DNA from: Roseovarius spongiae
GTDB taxonomy: Bacteria; Pseudomonadota; Alphaproteobacteria; Rhodobacterales; Rhodobacteraceae
Assembly: GCF_003651245.1 (NCBI RefSeq)
Contig: NZ_RAPE01000002.1
Span: 124,001 to 188,000, forward strand
Direction: 5' to 3'
DNA length: 64,000 nucleotides
Shown one piece after another: positions 1 through 8,590 of the stretch. The notes beneath the pieces are model-generated. The model had not been told where the DNA came from and did no database searches. It worked only from the letters and a program-made list of their open reading frames with translations. Made by a program: the position numbers and the translations under genes. Position 1 is the first letter of the stretch; each line of letters begins with the position of its first letter.

Positions 1-24
1 CGCGAGCAGCAGCGCGCGCCGCAT
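1..24 (-). CDS. Start of an unidentified gene running off the left edge
   Basis: On the minus strand an ATG at 24-22 shares one base with the TGA stop of the TetR gene (TGATG arrangement), and the frame stays open to the window edge. The eight visible residues, MRRALLLA, look like the beginning of a signal peptide or first membrane helix. Such stop-start overlaps are common between co-transcribed genes in this window, so a downstream partner of the TetR regulator is plausible. Only 24 bases are visible, so nothing can be said about function. Confidence 0.35.
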
Positions 25-578
25 CAGCGCAGCGCCAGGATGAGATCGACCAGCGATCCGATCGCACCTGGCGCGTCGCCTCGCGCGTCGGGCGCGAGCG
101 CCGCCATGCCAAGCCCGGCGGCATGGATGATCCGCGCCATTTCCGGATTGCCGACCCCGACGCTGCGCAACAGCGCGCCCAGCCGGTCGAGCCGCGCCGC
201 GTCAAGCCGCGCCACCGCCGCCTGCGCCCCCGCGTGACCCAGCGCCCAGGCGCGCATCGCCGGCTCCACCGCCGCGCCGTCGCGGGCGGGGTCTTCGGCA
301 ATGATCTGCGCAAGGCGGCGCAACCGGCTCGGGTCGGTTTCTTCCGCGGCGAGCGTTTCGGTGATCCGCGCCGTCTCGGCTTGTTCCCATGTCTCGATCA
401 GCGCCGCGTGATAGGCCGGAAGGTCGTCGAAATGCCAGTAGAACGACCCCTTGGTTGCACCCAGACGTCGCGCCAGCGGCTCGGCGCGCAGGGCTTCGGG
501 GCCGTCCGAAGCCAGCGCCGCAAGGCCGGTCCCGATCCAGGCGTCCCGAGTCAACCGTTGGGTTTTCGCAAGCGTCAT
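24..578 (-). CDS. TetR/AcrR family transcriptional regulator
   Basis: A 184-residue protein with the usual TetR layout. An N-terminal helix-turn-helix lies at about residues 30-52, including the motif GATKGSFYWHF in which the recognition helix is followed by the family-typical YxHF stretch. The remaining helical region (about 60-184) is the ligand-binding and dimerisation part. It is rich in Ala and Arg and gives no clue to the effector. The stop codon overlaps the start of another minus-strand gene at the window edge, which may be its target. The family call is safe; the regulated pathway is unknown. Confidence 0.85.
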   Translation of the reverse strand: MTLAKTQRLTRDAWIGTGLAALASDGPEALRAEPLARRLGATKGSFYWHFDDLPAYHAALIETWEQAETARITETLAAEETDPSRLRRLAQIIAEDPARDGAAVEPAMRAWALGHAGAQAAVARLDAARLDRLGALLRSVGVGNPEMARIIHAAGLGMAALAPDARGDAPGAIGSLVDLILALR

Positions 579-679
579 GCGCGTGATCTAGAACGTGGCC
601 GGACGGGGCGCAAGGGACGCTCCGGCGCGCGGGCGGCACGCGCCGGATTCGAGTATTTCGGGAACATTGAAAGCGCGGT

Positions 680-1366
680 CTATCCTGTGAGGGCCGTGCG
701 CAGGATCAGGCGAAACCGGCCCGCGGCATCCTCGCCCACGAGGCTGAGCGCGTCGATCGTCATCGGGGCGGGCAGCAGTGGCGCCACATGCGGGGCGAGC
801 GCGCCGTGCAGCGCCGCGGTCTGCGCGCGAGGTAGCTTGTCGCTCAGCGTGAGGTGAAAGCGGAACGCCTCCAGCACGTGCGGATAGCCCCAGCGCATGA
901 GGTTGGCCGCCTGCCGCTCGCTGCGCACGGCCTGTCGGCGGCGGCTCAACTCCGCGTCGCTCAGCCGGGCGCGAAACATGTCGAGCCGGCGCACCGCCTC
1001 CGCAGCCAGCGCGTCGAGCGCCGGCGTCGGTCCGGTGGGAACAAGCGCGACGAACCGCCCCAGCGCGGCCAGTTCCAGCCCGGCCAGTTCGACCGGGGCA
1101 TGTTCCGCGCAAAGCGCGGCAAAGGCGGTTTCGACCTCGTCGGGGCGCTGACCGGGGGCGAGCGCGAAGGGCGGGCGCATCGTGGCGTGCAGGCCGTAAC
1201 GGCGCGGCGTGGCGGTGAGGTCCGCCGCCGGCGCGGGCAGCCCGTTGATTTCCGGATGCGCAACCTCCCGGCCCCGCGCGATGTCCCAGCCGAGCCACGC
1301 CGCCCCCCAGCGCGCCAGCGCGTCATTTTCGGGCGGGGTGTAGTAGACGGCGTAGCGACGGAACAT
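680..1366 (-). CDS. DUF1045 family protein (2H-phosphoesterase-like)
   Basis: I place the start at the ATG at 1366, because AGGAGG lies about seven bases upstream and the protein then begins MFRRYAVYYTPPEND, as DUF1045 proteins usually do. A longer frame exists but has no such ribosome site. The 228-residue product carries two H-x-T motifs, HAT at residues 60-62 and HLT at 171-173. These are the signature of the 2H phosphoesterase/LigT fold. DUF1045 members are often found beside phosphonate (phn) genes, but no phn gene is seen here, so the substrate is unknown. It is divergent from the FAH-family gene. Confidence 0.8.
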   Translation of the reverse strand: MFRRYAVYYTPPENDALARWGAAWLGWDIARGREVAHPEINGLPAPAADLTATPRRYGLHATMRPPFALAPGQRPDEVETAFAALCAEHAPVELAGLELAALGRFVALVPTGPTPALDALAAEAVRRLDMFRARLSDAELSRRRQAVRSERQAANLMRWGYPHVLEAFRFHLTLSDKLPRAQTAALHGALAPHVAPLLPAPMTIDALSLVGEDAAGRFRLILRTALTG

Positions 1367-1428
1367 GCTGCCTCCTGCGACTCCCGCCTTCTTGGCACAG
1401 GCGGGGATGCGGTCCAAGGGCGCGGGCT

Positions 1429-1457
1429 TTGACAGGCGGGCGCGACCGCCGCATAAG
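1429..1457 (+). promoter_or_regulatory. Candidate sigma-70 promoter for the FAH-family gene
   Basis: A TTGACA hexamer at 1429-1434 is followed, after exactly 17 bases, by CATAAG at 1452-1457. This lies about 30 bases before the start codon at 1486, in the divergent gap shared with the DUF1045 gene. The -35 is a perfect consensus; the -10 is weaker, which is normal in high-GC alphaproteobacteria. Confidence 0.5.
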
Positions 1458-1485
1458 GAGGCGCATCATCACCCACGAGGCCCCC

Positions 1486-2181
1486 ATGACCGCCAAGCCG
1501 CTCTTTGACCTGCCGTCCCCGCCCATGATCCCCGTCACCGGACGCGACGCCGCCTTCCCGGTGCGGCGCGTCTTCTGCGTCGGGCGCAACTACGCCGCCC
1601 ACGCCGCCGAAATGGGCAACGAGGTCGACCGCGAGGCGCCGTTCTACTTCACCAAGTCCGCGCATGCGCTGGCCCTCTCGGGGGCCGAGATCGCCTATCC
1701 GCCGGGCACCGCGGACTGCCACTACGAGATGGAGTTCGTGATGGCCATCGGCGGCGATGCCTTCGAGGTGGCGAAGGAGGACGCGATGGACGCGGTCTGG
1801 GGCTTCGCCTGCGGCATCGACCTCACCCGGCGCGACCTTCAGGCCGCGGCCAAGGACAAGCGCCGTCCCTGGGATCTCGGCAAGGATTTCGAGAACGCCG
1901 CCGTCATGGGCCCGATCACGCCTGCGGCGGATTTCGGCGCGGTGGGGGCGCAGGCGATCACGCTCGACCTGGACGGGGCGCGGGTGCAGGAGGCGACGCT
2001 TGCCGACATGATCTGGTCCGCGCCCGAAATCGTCGCGCACCTGTCGCGCTTCTACCATCTCGCGCCCGGAGACCTGATCTATACCGGAACGCCCGCGGGC
2101 GTCGGCCCCGTCGGCCCCGGCGCCGCGCTCGAGGGGCGGATCGACGGGTTGGAGCCTGTGCGCCTGCGTTTTCAGCGATAG
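1486..2181 (+). CDS. Fumarylacetoacetate hydrolase family protein (fumarylpyruvate hydrolase-like)
   Basis: A 231-residue FAH-fold enzyme. The acidic metal ligands are visible as E81 and E83 in HYEMEF and D112 in GIDLTRRD. The family-typical C-terminal motif YTGTPAGVGPV is also present. The stretch DLTRRDLQ...KDKRRPWDLGKDF is characteristic of the FAHD1/fumarylpyruvate-hydrolase branch, which cleaves or decarboxylates 2,4-diketo acids such as fumarylpyruvate or oxaloacetate. The start at 1486 is preferred over an upstream GTG/ATG-like extension of 19 Arg-rich residues. The gene converges on the LysR gene with a 10-bp overlap of the coding ends. Exact substrate is inferred only to family level. 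Confidence 0.82.
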   Translation: MTAKPLFDLPSPPMIPVTGRDAAFPVRRVFCVGRNYAAHAAEMGNEVDREAPFYFTKSAHALALSGAEIAYPPGTADCHYEMEFVMAIGGDAFEVAKEDAMDAVWGFACGIDLTRRDLQAAAKDKRRPWDLGKDFENAAVMGPITPAADFGAVGAQAITLDLDGARVQEATLADMIWSAPEIVAHLSRFYHLAPGDLIYTGTPAGVGPVGPGAALEGRIDGLEPVRLRFQR

Positions 2182-3149
2182 GTGCGCTCTTCGATCGGGG
2201 TGCTCTCGATCTCGGCGTTGAGCATGTCGACCAGGATCTGCTCGGCCCGGTTCATCACCGCGTGCGGGTTCCAGACGAGATGCACGTCGATGGCCGGCAA
2301 ATCCTCGTAGGGCGGAACCTGCCAGAGCCTCCCTGCGGCGACATCGGGGGCCGCGACATGCATCGGCAGCGCGCCTACGCCGATGGCGGCGCAGATCATG
2401 CGGCGCACTTCCTCGAGGTTCGAGGACGTGCCGACGATGTGTTCCCGCATGCTCGACTGCGCGCGCATCAAGGTGACGGGGCTGAGCACGTCCGAGATGC
2501 GATCGGTCTCGAACCCGACGCTGGCCAGCCCCTCGAGATCGGCGGGCGTCAGCCCCTTGCGGCCGAAAAGCGGATGCCCGGGGCCGCAGTAGAGGGCAAA
2601 GAATTCGCGGTACAGACGGCGGTATTCCAGACGCGCGTTGCGGTCGCCGACAAGGCAGAGCGCGAGCGAGGCGCGTTTCGCCTGCACCTCGCGGATCGCC
2701 TCCACGCTCGAGAGCACGTTGATCGTGAGCGTGGTCTGCGGATGCGCGCGGTGGAAGGCGGCCAGGACCCGGTCGAAAAGCGGGCAGACCACGTGGCTCG
2801 CCACCGCCAGAACGACGTGGCCGCGCACGTCGTCCGTCATCTCGCGCAGGAGCGTTGAGAGCCGCAGGATCGACCCGTTGATATCGAGCGCCTCGCGGTA
2901 GAGCAGGCGCCCCGCATCGGTCAGCGTGTAATGCCCCGGGCGGCGGTCGATCAGCTTGCGTCCGATCCGGTCCTCCAGCCGCTTGAGCGCGGTCGAGACC
3001 GAGGGCTGTTTCAGCCGCAGCCGTGCGGACGCATCGGTGATCGAGCGGGACTCGGCCAGCACCACGAAGGTGCGCAGGAGGTTCCAGTCCAGTTCGCGCG
3101 CGATGCGGCGGGGGCTGTAGCGATGATCCTGATCGGCAGGTATAGACAT
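2172..3149 (-). CDS. LysR family transcriptional regulator
   Basis: A 325-residue protein with the N-terminal winged helix-turn-helix at about residues 21-80 (WNLLRTFVVLAESRSITDAS, then KQPSVSTALKRLE) and the periplasmic-binding-like effector domain after it. It is transcribed away from the nine-gene ABC transporter/aminotransferase operon, with about 90 bp between the two start codons. That is the standard layout for a LysR protein controlling its divergent neighbour. A T-N11-A dyad lies in the gap. The effector is probably the imported compound or an intermediate, but this is inference. Confidence 0.88.
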   Translation of the reverse strand: MSIPADQDHRYSPRRIARELDWNLLRTFVVLAESRSITDASARLRLKQPSVSTALKRLEDRIGRKLIDRRPGHYTLTDAGRLLYREALDINGSILRLSTLLREMTDDVRGHVVLAVASHVVCPLFDRVLAAFHRAHPQTTLTINVLSSVEAIREVQAKRASLALCLVGDRNARLEYRRLYREFFALYCGPGHPLFGRKGLTPADLEGLASVGFETDRISDVLSPVTLMRAQSSMREHIVGTSSNLEEVRRMICAAIGVGALPMHVAAPDVAAGRLWQVPPYEDLPAIDVHLVWNPHAVMNRAEQILVDMLNAEIESTPIEERTYR

Positions 3150-3169
3150 GGATGATAGTCATAATTCTA

Positions 3170-3190
3170 AATATCTATTTGCGCAATATT
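3170..3190. promoter_or_regulatory. Candidate LysR operator (inverted repeat with T-N11-A)
   Basis: The gap between the LysR gene and the ABC permease gene is unusually A+T-rich for this window. It contains AATAT at 3170-3174 and its inverted copy ATATT at 3186-3190, separated by 11 bases. The T at 3174 and A at 3186 give the T-N11-A core expected of a LysR-family binding site. Position (about 20 bp before the regulator start and 47 bp before the operon start) fits control of both directions. Confidence 0.45.
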
Positions 3191-3236
3191 ATTCCCCGTT
3201 CCATCCTTGCGGCGAGAAACGGGGGGAATCACTGGA

Positions 3237-4103
3237 ATGTCGGTCGAAGCGCGTGAAAGGCGCCAGCCGTGGATATTGCTGTCGCCCGCGCTGACGGCGA
3301 TCACCCTGCTGCTGTTCATTCCGCTGGTCTTCATCGCGGTCTACAGCTTCTGGCTGCGCACGGCGACCGGCGCGGACCAGGTCGGGTTCTTCCTCGACAA
3401 CTGGCAGGAGGCGCTGACCGATCGGTTCTACCGCGACATCCTGCTCTACACGCTCAAGATCGCGGCGATCACCACGATCCTCTGCGCGGTCATGGGCTAC
3501 CCGGCGGCCTATTTCATCGCCCGCTCCAAGGGGAACAAGGCGATCCTGCTGTTGCTGCTGATGCTGCCCTTCTGGATCAGCTACATCATCCGCACGATGA
3601 GCTGGATCAACATCCTCGGCGTGTCGGGCGCGCTCAACACCTTTTTGCTGTGGATCGGCATAATCGATGAGCCGCTTCAGATGCTCTACAACCAGGCGAC
3701 GGTGGTGCTCGGGCTCATCCACTTCCTGCTGCCATTCATGGTGCTCAACGTGTTCGTCAGCCTCGACGGCATCGACGAGACGCTGGAGGACGCGGCCAAT
3801 TCGCTCGGCGCGACGCGCTGGCAGGCGTTCCTGCAGGTGACGCTGCCGCTGTCGCTGCCGGGACTCGCCGCGGGCGGGCTGCTTTGCTTCGTGCTGGGCG
3901 CGGGAACCTACATCACGCCGCTGGTGCTGGGCGGGCCGAGCGACGCGATGTTCGCCAACCTCGTCTTCGAGGCGATCATCACCCAGCTCAACTGGCCATT
4001 GGGCAGCGCGCTGTCGCTGATGCTGCTGGTGGTGCTGGGCCTGCTGGTGATGGTCTACAACCGCTATCTCGGGATGGCGCAACTGATGAAGGGGCTGGGC
4101 TGA
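3237..4103 (+). CDS. ABC transporter permease, spermidine/putrescine (PotB) type
   Basis: A 288-residue integral membrane protein with about six hydrophobic helices. It has the permease EAA-loop (EDAANSLGATRWQAFLQVTLP) that docks onto the ATPase. I chose the ATG at 3237 because a GGGGGGA purine stretch lies upstream; a TTG 30 bases earlier is in frame but lacks this. It is the first gene of a nine-gene operon, and its stop shares one base with the next start (TGATG). In the PotABCD-like family this subunit pairs with the following PotC-like permease. Cargo could be a polyamine, a basic amino acid or a related cationic compound. Confidence 0.88.
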   Translation: MSVEARERRQPWILLSPALTAITLLLFIPLVFIAVYSFWLRTATGADQVGFFLDNWQEALTDRFYRDILLYTLKIAAITTILCAVMGYPAAYFIARSKGNKAILLLLLMLPFWISYIIRTMSWINILGVSGALNTFLLWIGIIDEPLQMLYNQATVVLGLIHFLLPFMVLNVFVSLDGIDETLEDAANSLGATRWQAFLQVTLPLSLPGLAAGGLLCFVLGAGTYITPLVLGGPSDAMFANLVFEAIITQLNWPLGSALSLMLLVVLGLLVMVYNRYLGMAQLMKGLG

Positions 4104-4909
4104 TGGCGGCGCGTGACTCTTCGCTCGGCTGGCACCTCATCCGCGGCTACGCGATGGCGGTCTATCTCTTCATGTTCCTGCCGATCATCGTCGTGGTGCT
4201 TCTCAGCTTCAACGCATCGCAGTTCGGCTCTTTCCCGATGACGGGTTTCTCGTTCCGCTGGTTCGGAGAGCTGTGGAACAACGAGGCGATTTTGCGCGCC
4301 TTCCGCACCTCGCTGGTGCTGGGGCTGCTGACCGCGCTCATCTCGACCACGCTGGGCGTTCTGGCGAGCCTCGCGCTCGTGCGCTACAAGGTGCCGGGCG
4401 CCAACACCATATCGACGATCCTCATCGCGCCGATCCTCGTGCCCGAGGTGGTGCTTGCGGTCGCGCTGTTGCTGTTCCTCAATTTCCTCGGCGTTCCCAA
4501 GAGCTTCGGGCTGCTGCTTTTCGGGCACGTGATCTTCACGCTGCCCTTCGTGATCCTCGTGGTGCAAGCGCGGCTCGTCGCGATCCGCCGCGACATCGAG
4601 GAGGCGGCGCTCAGCCTCGGCGCATCGCCGGTGCAGACCTTCTTCCAGGTCACGCTGCCCCTGATGCTGCCCGCGGTGATGGCCGGGGCGCTCTTCGCCT
4701 TCACCATCAGCTTTGACGACATCACCGGAACGCTGTTCTGGAAACCCGGCGGGGTGGAGACGGTGCCGACGCAGATCTTCGCGATGCTGCGCAACTCCAT
4801 CAGCCCCGAGATCAACGCGCTGGGCACGGTGATGATCGTCATGACCGTCGGGCTGCCCCTGGTGGGGGCGGCGATCGCCCGGCAAATGTCGAAGAAGAGC
4901 GGACTCTGA
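4103..4909 (+). CDS. ABC transporter permease, spermidine/putrescine (PotC) type
   Basis: A 268-residue permease starting at the ATG that overlaps the previous stop by one base, so translation is probably coupled. It shows about six transmembrane helices and the EAA motif in EEAALSLGASPVQTFFQVTL. The Pot/Opp-type carboxyl half SFDDITGTLFWKPGG is typical of PotC-like proteins. It forms the membrane channel with the preceding permease. The next gene, encoding the binding protein, follows after 43 bp with a good AAGGAGA ribosome site. Confidence 0.88.
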   Translation: MAARDSSLGWHLIRGYAMAVYLFMFLPIIVVVLLSFNASQFGSFPMTGFSFRWFGELWNNEAILRAFRTSLVLGLLTALISTTLGVLASLALVRYKVPGANTISTILIAPILVPEVVLAVALLLFLNFLGVPKSFGLLLFGHVIFTLPFVILVVQARLVAIRRDIEEAALSLGASPVQTFFQVTLPLMLPAVMAGALFAFTISFDDITGTLFWKPGGVETVPTQIFAMLRNSISPEINALGTVMIVMTVGLPLVGAAIARQMSKKSGL

Positions 4910-4952
4910 GCCGCCGGACCCTGCAACGAAACCAATAAGGAGAGACCAGACA

Positions 4953-6098
4953 ATGACCAAGATGGACAACACCACGCGCTACGAACGCCTGCGCGAACGC
5001 TACATGAACGGCGACCTCAGCCGGCGCCGCTTCCTCGGGCTCTTGGGCGCGGCGGGGGCGGCCTATGGCCTTGTCACGCCCTACCGCGCGCTGGCGCAGG
5101 AAGTGACCGAGGTGCGTTTCGACGGCTGGGGCGGCGTCGTCTCCGAGGCGCTGCGCAAATACGCCTTCGACCCGTTCGAGAAGGAAACCGGCATGAAGGT
5201 GGTCGACGGCACCTTCGGCGGCTCCGATGAATTCCTCAGCCGCCTGAAGGCGAGCCAGCCGGGCGAATTCAACATCGCCCACCTCTCGGGCGTGTTCGAT
5301 TACGCGCGCTACGCCGATCTCGGCTACGCGAGCGAGTTGAACCGGGACAACATCCCCAACCTCGAACTCGCGATCCCCAAGCTGGTGGACGTGCTCGCGC
5401 AATATACCGACGGCAAGCTCTCGGCGGTGCCCTACGATTACGGCACCACCGGCATCGCCTATAACCGCGCGCATATCTCGGACGAGGAGGCCAAGGAGAA
5501 GGGCGCCAACCTGCTGATCGACGACGCCTACAAGGGCAAGATCGGCGGCTGGGCCGAATGGCGCACCCGCGTCTGGATGGCGGCGCTGCAAACCGGCCAG
5601 GATCCCAACGACATCCAGGACATGGACGCGATCTGGGACGCCGTGCGCCAGCACCGCGACCTGGCGCTGAAATACTGGACCTCGGGCGCCGAACTGATGA
5701 GCCTGCTGGCGGAAGAGGAAATCTACGTCACCGAGGCCTGGTCGGGCCGCGTCTATGCGCTTCAGGAGCAGGGCCACGACATCGGCTACATGGATCCCAA
5801 GAACGGCTATGGCTGGCAGGAATGCATGTTCGTCATCAAGGGCAGCCCGATGGAGGCCTGCGAGGAACTGCTGAACTTCATGCTGTCGCCCGAGACCTCG
5901 ATCGCGGTGGCCGAGGGCCAGAGCTACCCGCCCGCGCTTGACCCGCAGAAGGTCGATCTGGGCGACAAGATCCCGGAACTTCCGGCTTTCGATCCGACCG
6001 GTACGCTCGACAATCTGACCTTCGCCGATCCCGCCTACTGGAACGGCCACGAGGCGGATTGGTCCAAGACCTTCGGCCGGGTGCAGAAGGGCTACTGA
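4953..6098 (+). CDS. ABC transporter substrate-binding protein, PotD/PotF-like, Tat-exported
   Basis: A 381-residue periplasmic binding protein. The N-terminus carries a twin-arginine signal, SRRRFLGLLG at about residues 24-33, followed by a hydrophobic stretch and a probable cleavage after LAQ near residue 50. The mature part resembles extracellular solute-binding family 1/PotD proteins (VRFDGWGGVVSEALRKY near its start, VTEAWSGR later). It would deliver the substrate to the two preceding permeases. Tat export suggests folding in the cytoplasm before export. A strong stem-loop follows the gene. Substrate specificity cannot be read from sequence. Confidence 0.87.
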   Translation: MTKMDNTTRYERLRERYMNGDLSRRRFLGLLGAAGAAYGLVTPYRALAQEVTEVRFDGWGGVVSEALRKYAFDPFEKETGMKVVDGTFGGSDEFLSRLKASQPGEFNIAHLSGVFDYARYADLGYASELNRDNIPNLELAIPKLVDVLAQYTDGKLSAVPYDYGTTGIAYNRAHISDEEAKEKGANLLIDDAYKGKIGGWAEWRTRVWMAALQTGQDPNDIQDMDAIWDAVRQHRDLALKYWTSGAELMSLLAEEEIYVTEAWSGRVYALQEQGHDIGYMDPKNGYGWQECMFVIKGSPMEACEELLNFMLSPETSIAVAEGQSYPPALDPQKVDLGDKIPELPAFDPTGTLDNLTFADPAYWNGHEADWSKTFGRVQKGY

Positions 6099-6113
6099 AC
6101 CGGGCCTTCCCGA

Positions 6114-6146
6114 CCCGTCCCGGAGAACGCTCCGGGGCGGGGTTTT
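6114..6146 (+). terminator. Intercistronic stem-loop after the binding-protein gene (attenuator-like)
   Basis: The arms 6114-6125 and 6130-6141 pair over 12 positions (one T-G wobble) around a four-base AACG loop and are followed by GGTTTT-like sequence. It lies between the binding-protein and ATPase genes of one operon. It is therefore more likely a partial terminator or mRNA-stabilising element that keeps the binding protein more abundant than the membrane parts. Confidence 0.6.
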
Positions 6147-6176
6147 CGCCAACCGCTCCACCAGGATACCCAGCCG

Positions 6177-7256
6177 ATGAGCTCCGTCACCCTCAAAAAT
6201 ATCGTCAAGCGGTTCGGCAGTTTCACCGCCGTCCACCAGACCGACCTGGAAATTCCCGAGGGCGCCTTCGTCACCCTGCTGGGGCCGTCGGGTTGCGGCA
6301 AGACGACGAACCTGCGGATGATCGCCGGGCTGCTCGACCCGACCGAGGGCGAGATCCTGATCGGCGGCAAGCGCGTCAACGACGTGCCGATCCACAAGCG
6401 CAACCTCGGGATCGTGTTCCAGAACTACGCCCTCTTCCCGCACAAGACGGTGGCGGACAACATCGCCTTCGGCCTGAAATACCGCGACGTGCCCAAGGAC
6501 CAGATCGCCGGCAAGGTGCAGGATGCGCTCGACCTCGTGCAACTGCCTGACGTCGGCAGCCGCTACCCCAAGGAGTTGTCGGGCGGCCAGCAGCAGCGCA
6601 TCGCGCTCGCCCGCGCCATCGTGATCGAACCCGACGTGCTTTTGCTGGATGAGCCGCTGTCGGCGCTCGACGCCAACCTGCGCGAGGACATGCGCGTGGA
6701 GCTCAAACGCATCCAGGACCAGATCGGCGTCACCACCCTCTTCGTCACCCACGACCAGTCCGAGGCGCTGGCCATGTCCGACCAGATCGTCGTGATGAGC
6801 GCGGGCCGGGTCGAGCAGGTCGGCGCCCCCGAAGAGGTCTACAACAACCCGGCCAGCGAATTCGTCGCCAACTTCCTCGGCGCCTCCAACGTGATCGACG
6901 CCGAATGCCGCGCCAAGAACGCCGAGGGCGCGCAGCTCGACACGCCGCTCTTCGGCAAGGTGACGCTGCCCGCGGAGAAATCCGTCCGGCTGAGCGGCGC
7001 CGGCCCGGCCAAGCTGGTGCTTCGGGCCGAGAAATTGCAGGTCATGGAGGAGGGCGCCGCGCCCGAGGGCCTGATCACCGCCCCCGCCACGATCGAGACG
7101 GTGGACTACCAGGGCCAGACGGTGCGCTATTTCGTCCGCGTGGGCGATGCGCAGTTGCAGGCGCTCAACATGATCGACGAACGCCCCTTCGAGAAAGGCA
7201 GCGCCGCCACGGTCGGATTCCGCCCGCAGGACGGCTCTGCGCTGGCGCCGGCATGA
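6177..7256 (+). CDS. ABC transporter ATP-binding protein, PotA-like
   Basis: A 359-residue ATPase. Walker A is GPSGCGKTT at residues 36-44, the signature is LSGGQQQR, and Walker B is VLLLDEP. The switch histidine is in FVTHDQSEAL. The C-terminal third (about 240-359) is the TOBE-type regulatory region found in the PotA/MalK branch. It energises the two upstream permeases. The stop overlaps the start of the aminotransferase gene by four bases, tying import directly to catabolism. Confidence 0.92.
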   Translation: MSSVTLKNIVKRFGSFTAVHQTDLEIPEGAFVTLLGPSGCGKTTNLRMIAGLLDPTEGEILIGGKRVNDVPIHKRNLGIVFQNYALFPHKTVADNIAFGLKYRDVPKDQIAGKVQDALDLVQLPDVGSRYPKELSGGQQQRIALARAIVIEPDVLLLDEPLSALDANLREDMRVELKRIQDQIGVTTLFVTHDQSEALAMSDQIVVMSAGRVEQVGAPEEVYNNPASEFVANFLGASNVIDAECRAKNAEGAQLDTPLFGKVTLPAEKSVRLSGAGPAKLVLRAEKLQVMEEGAAPEGLITAPATIETVDYQGQTVRYFVRVGDAQLQALNMIDERPFEKGSAATVGFRPQDGSALAPA

Positions 7257-8590
7257 GCCACCTTTTCTACCAGGGACGGCAGCGCAAGCCGATGCTCGCG
7301 CAGGCCCGCGGCGTCTACATGTGGGACGAGGGCGGCAAGCGCTATCTCGACGGCTCATCCGGCGCGATGGTCTGCAATATCGGCCACTCCAACGAGAACG
7401 TGCTTGAGGCGATGCGCCGCCAGATGGAAAAGGCGACCTTCGGCTACCGCCTGCATTTCGAGACCGAGGCCTCCGAACGGCTCGCCGCCAAGACGGTCGA
7501 GAAGATGCCGGAAGGGCTCAATAAGGTGTTCTTCGTCTCCGGCGGATCGGAGGCGGTCGAAAGCGCCATGAAACTGGCCCGCCAGCACGCGGTCGCCACC
7601 GGGCAGGGCAGCCGCTGGAAGGTGATCTCGCGCCGCCCGTCCTATCACGGCTGCACGCTGGGCGCGCTGGCGGTCACCGGCTACGCCGCGCTGTCGGAGC
7701 CCTTCGCGCCGATGATGCGCGAGATGCCGAAGATCCCCGCGCCGCGCGCCTATCTCGACGGGCGCGACCCGGATGATCCGGCCACCGGCGCGCATTACGC
7801 CGACATGCTGGAGGACTGCATCGCGCAGGAGGGCGCCGACAGCGTGCTCGCCTTCCTGATGGAGCCGGTCGGCGGCGCCTCGACCGGCGCGCTGGTCCCG
7901 CCCACGGGCTACATGGAACGCGTGGCCGAGATTTGCGACCGCCACGGCGTGCTGCTTATCATGGACGAGGTGATGACCGGCGCCGGGCGCACCGGCGCCT
8001 TCCTCGGCGGCGATCATTGGGACATGACGCCGGATATCGTCGTGCTTTCCAAGGGCTTCGCCGCGGGATACGCGCCGCTTGGCGGGATCGTTGCGCGCGA
8101 CGACCTTGTCGCGCCGGTGCTTGACGCGGGCGGCTTCGCGCATGGCTTCACCTACGCGGGCAACCCGCTGGCCTGCGCCGCCGGGCACGCCGTGCTCGAG
8201 GAACTCGACCGCCAGGACCTCATCAACAACGCCGCCGAGAAGGGCGCGAAGCTGAAATCGCGGCTCAACGCGCTGATGCAGCGCCACGAGATCATCGGCG
8301 ACGTGCGCGGCAACGGGCTGCTGCTGGCGTTCGAGTTCATGTCCGACCGCGCGACCAAGGCGCCGCTGCCGAAGGACTGGAACGCGCATCTGCGCTTTGT
8401 CGAAATCGCCTATGAAAACGGCCTCATCGTCTATTCACGGCGCACCCGCGACGGGGTCGAGGGCGATCACATCCTCGTCTGTCCGCCGCTCACGGTGACC
8501 GACACGCATCTCGATGAAATCATCGAAATGCTGGACTTGTCGCTGCGCCAATACACCGCCGAACTGCCGGCGTCGCAGGGGGTGGCATGA
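7253..8590 (+). CDS. Class III aminotransferase (PLP-dependent)
   Basis: A 445-residue fold-type I aminotransferase. The Schiff-base lysine is K267 in LSKGFAAGYAPLGG. The GGSEAVESAMKLARQ phosphate-binding segment and the DEVMTGAGRTG motif, with the PLP-ring aspartate, are intact. The family usually transfers omega- or beta-amino groups. Coupling by ATGA overlaps to both the transporter ATPase and a BKACE gene suggests it turns an imported (possibly acetylated) beta-amino acid into a beta-keto acid, the substrate class that BKACE enzymes cleave. It resembles the second aminotransferase at 23521-24843 in length and motifs. Specificity is inferred from context. Confidence 0.88.
   Translation: MSHLFYQGRQRKPMLAQARGVYMWDEGGKRYLDGSSGAMVCNIGHSNENVLEAMRRQMEKATFGYRLHFETEASERLAAKTVEKMPEGLNKVFFVSGGSEAVESAMKLARQHAVATGQGSRWKVISRRPSYHGCTLGALAVTGYAALSEPFAPMMREMPKIPAPRAYLDGRDPDDPATGAHYADMLEDCIAQEGADSVLAFLMEPVGGASTGALVPPTGYMERVAEICDRHGVLLIMDEVMTGAGRTGAFLGGDHWDMTPDIVVLSKGFAAGYAPLGGIVARDDLVAPVLDAGGFAHGFTYAGNPLACAAGHAVLEELDRQDLINNAAEKGAKLKSRLNALMQRHEIIGDVRGNGLLLAFEFMSDRATKAPLPKDWNAHLRFVEIAYENGLIVYSRRTRDGVEGDHILVCPPLTVTDTHLDEIIEMLDLSLRQYTAELPASQGVA

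Noticed and set aside
961..3162. A 733-residue minus-strand frame spanning the DUF1045, FAH and LysR genes
   Set aside because: It runs across three well-supported genes on both strands and is extremely Arg/Ala/Pro-rich, typical of a shadow frame.
4839..7358. An 839-residue minus-strand frame opposite the binding-protein and ATPase genes
   Set aside because: Antisense shadow; both plus-strand genes have complete motifs and ribosome sites.
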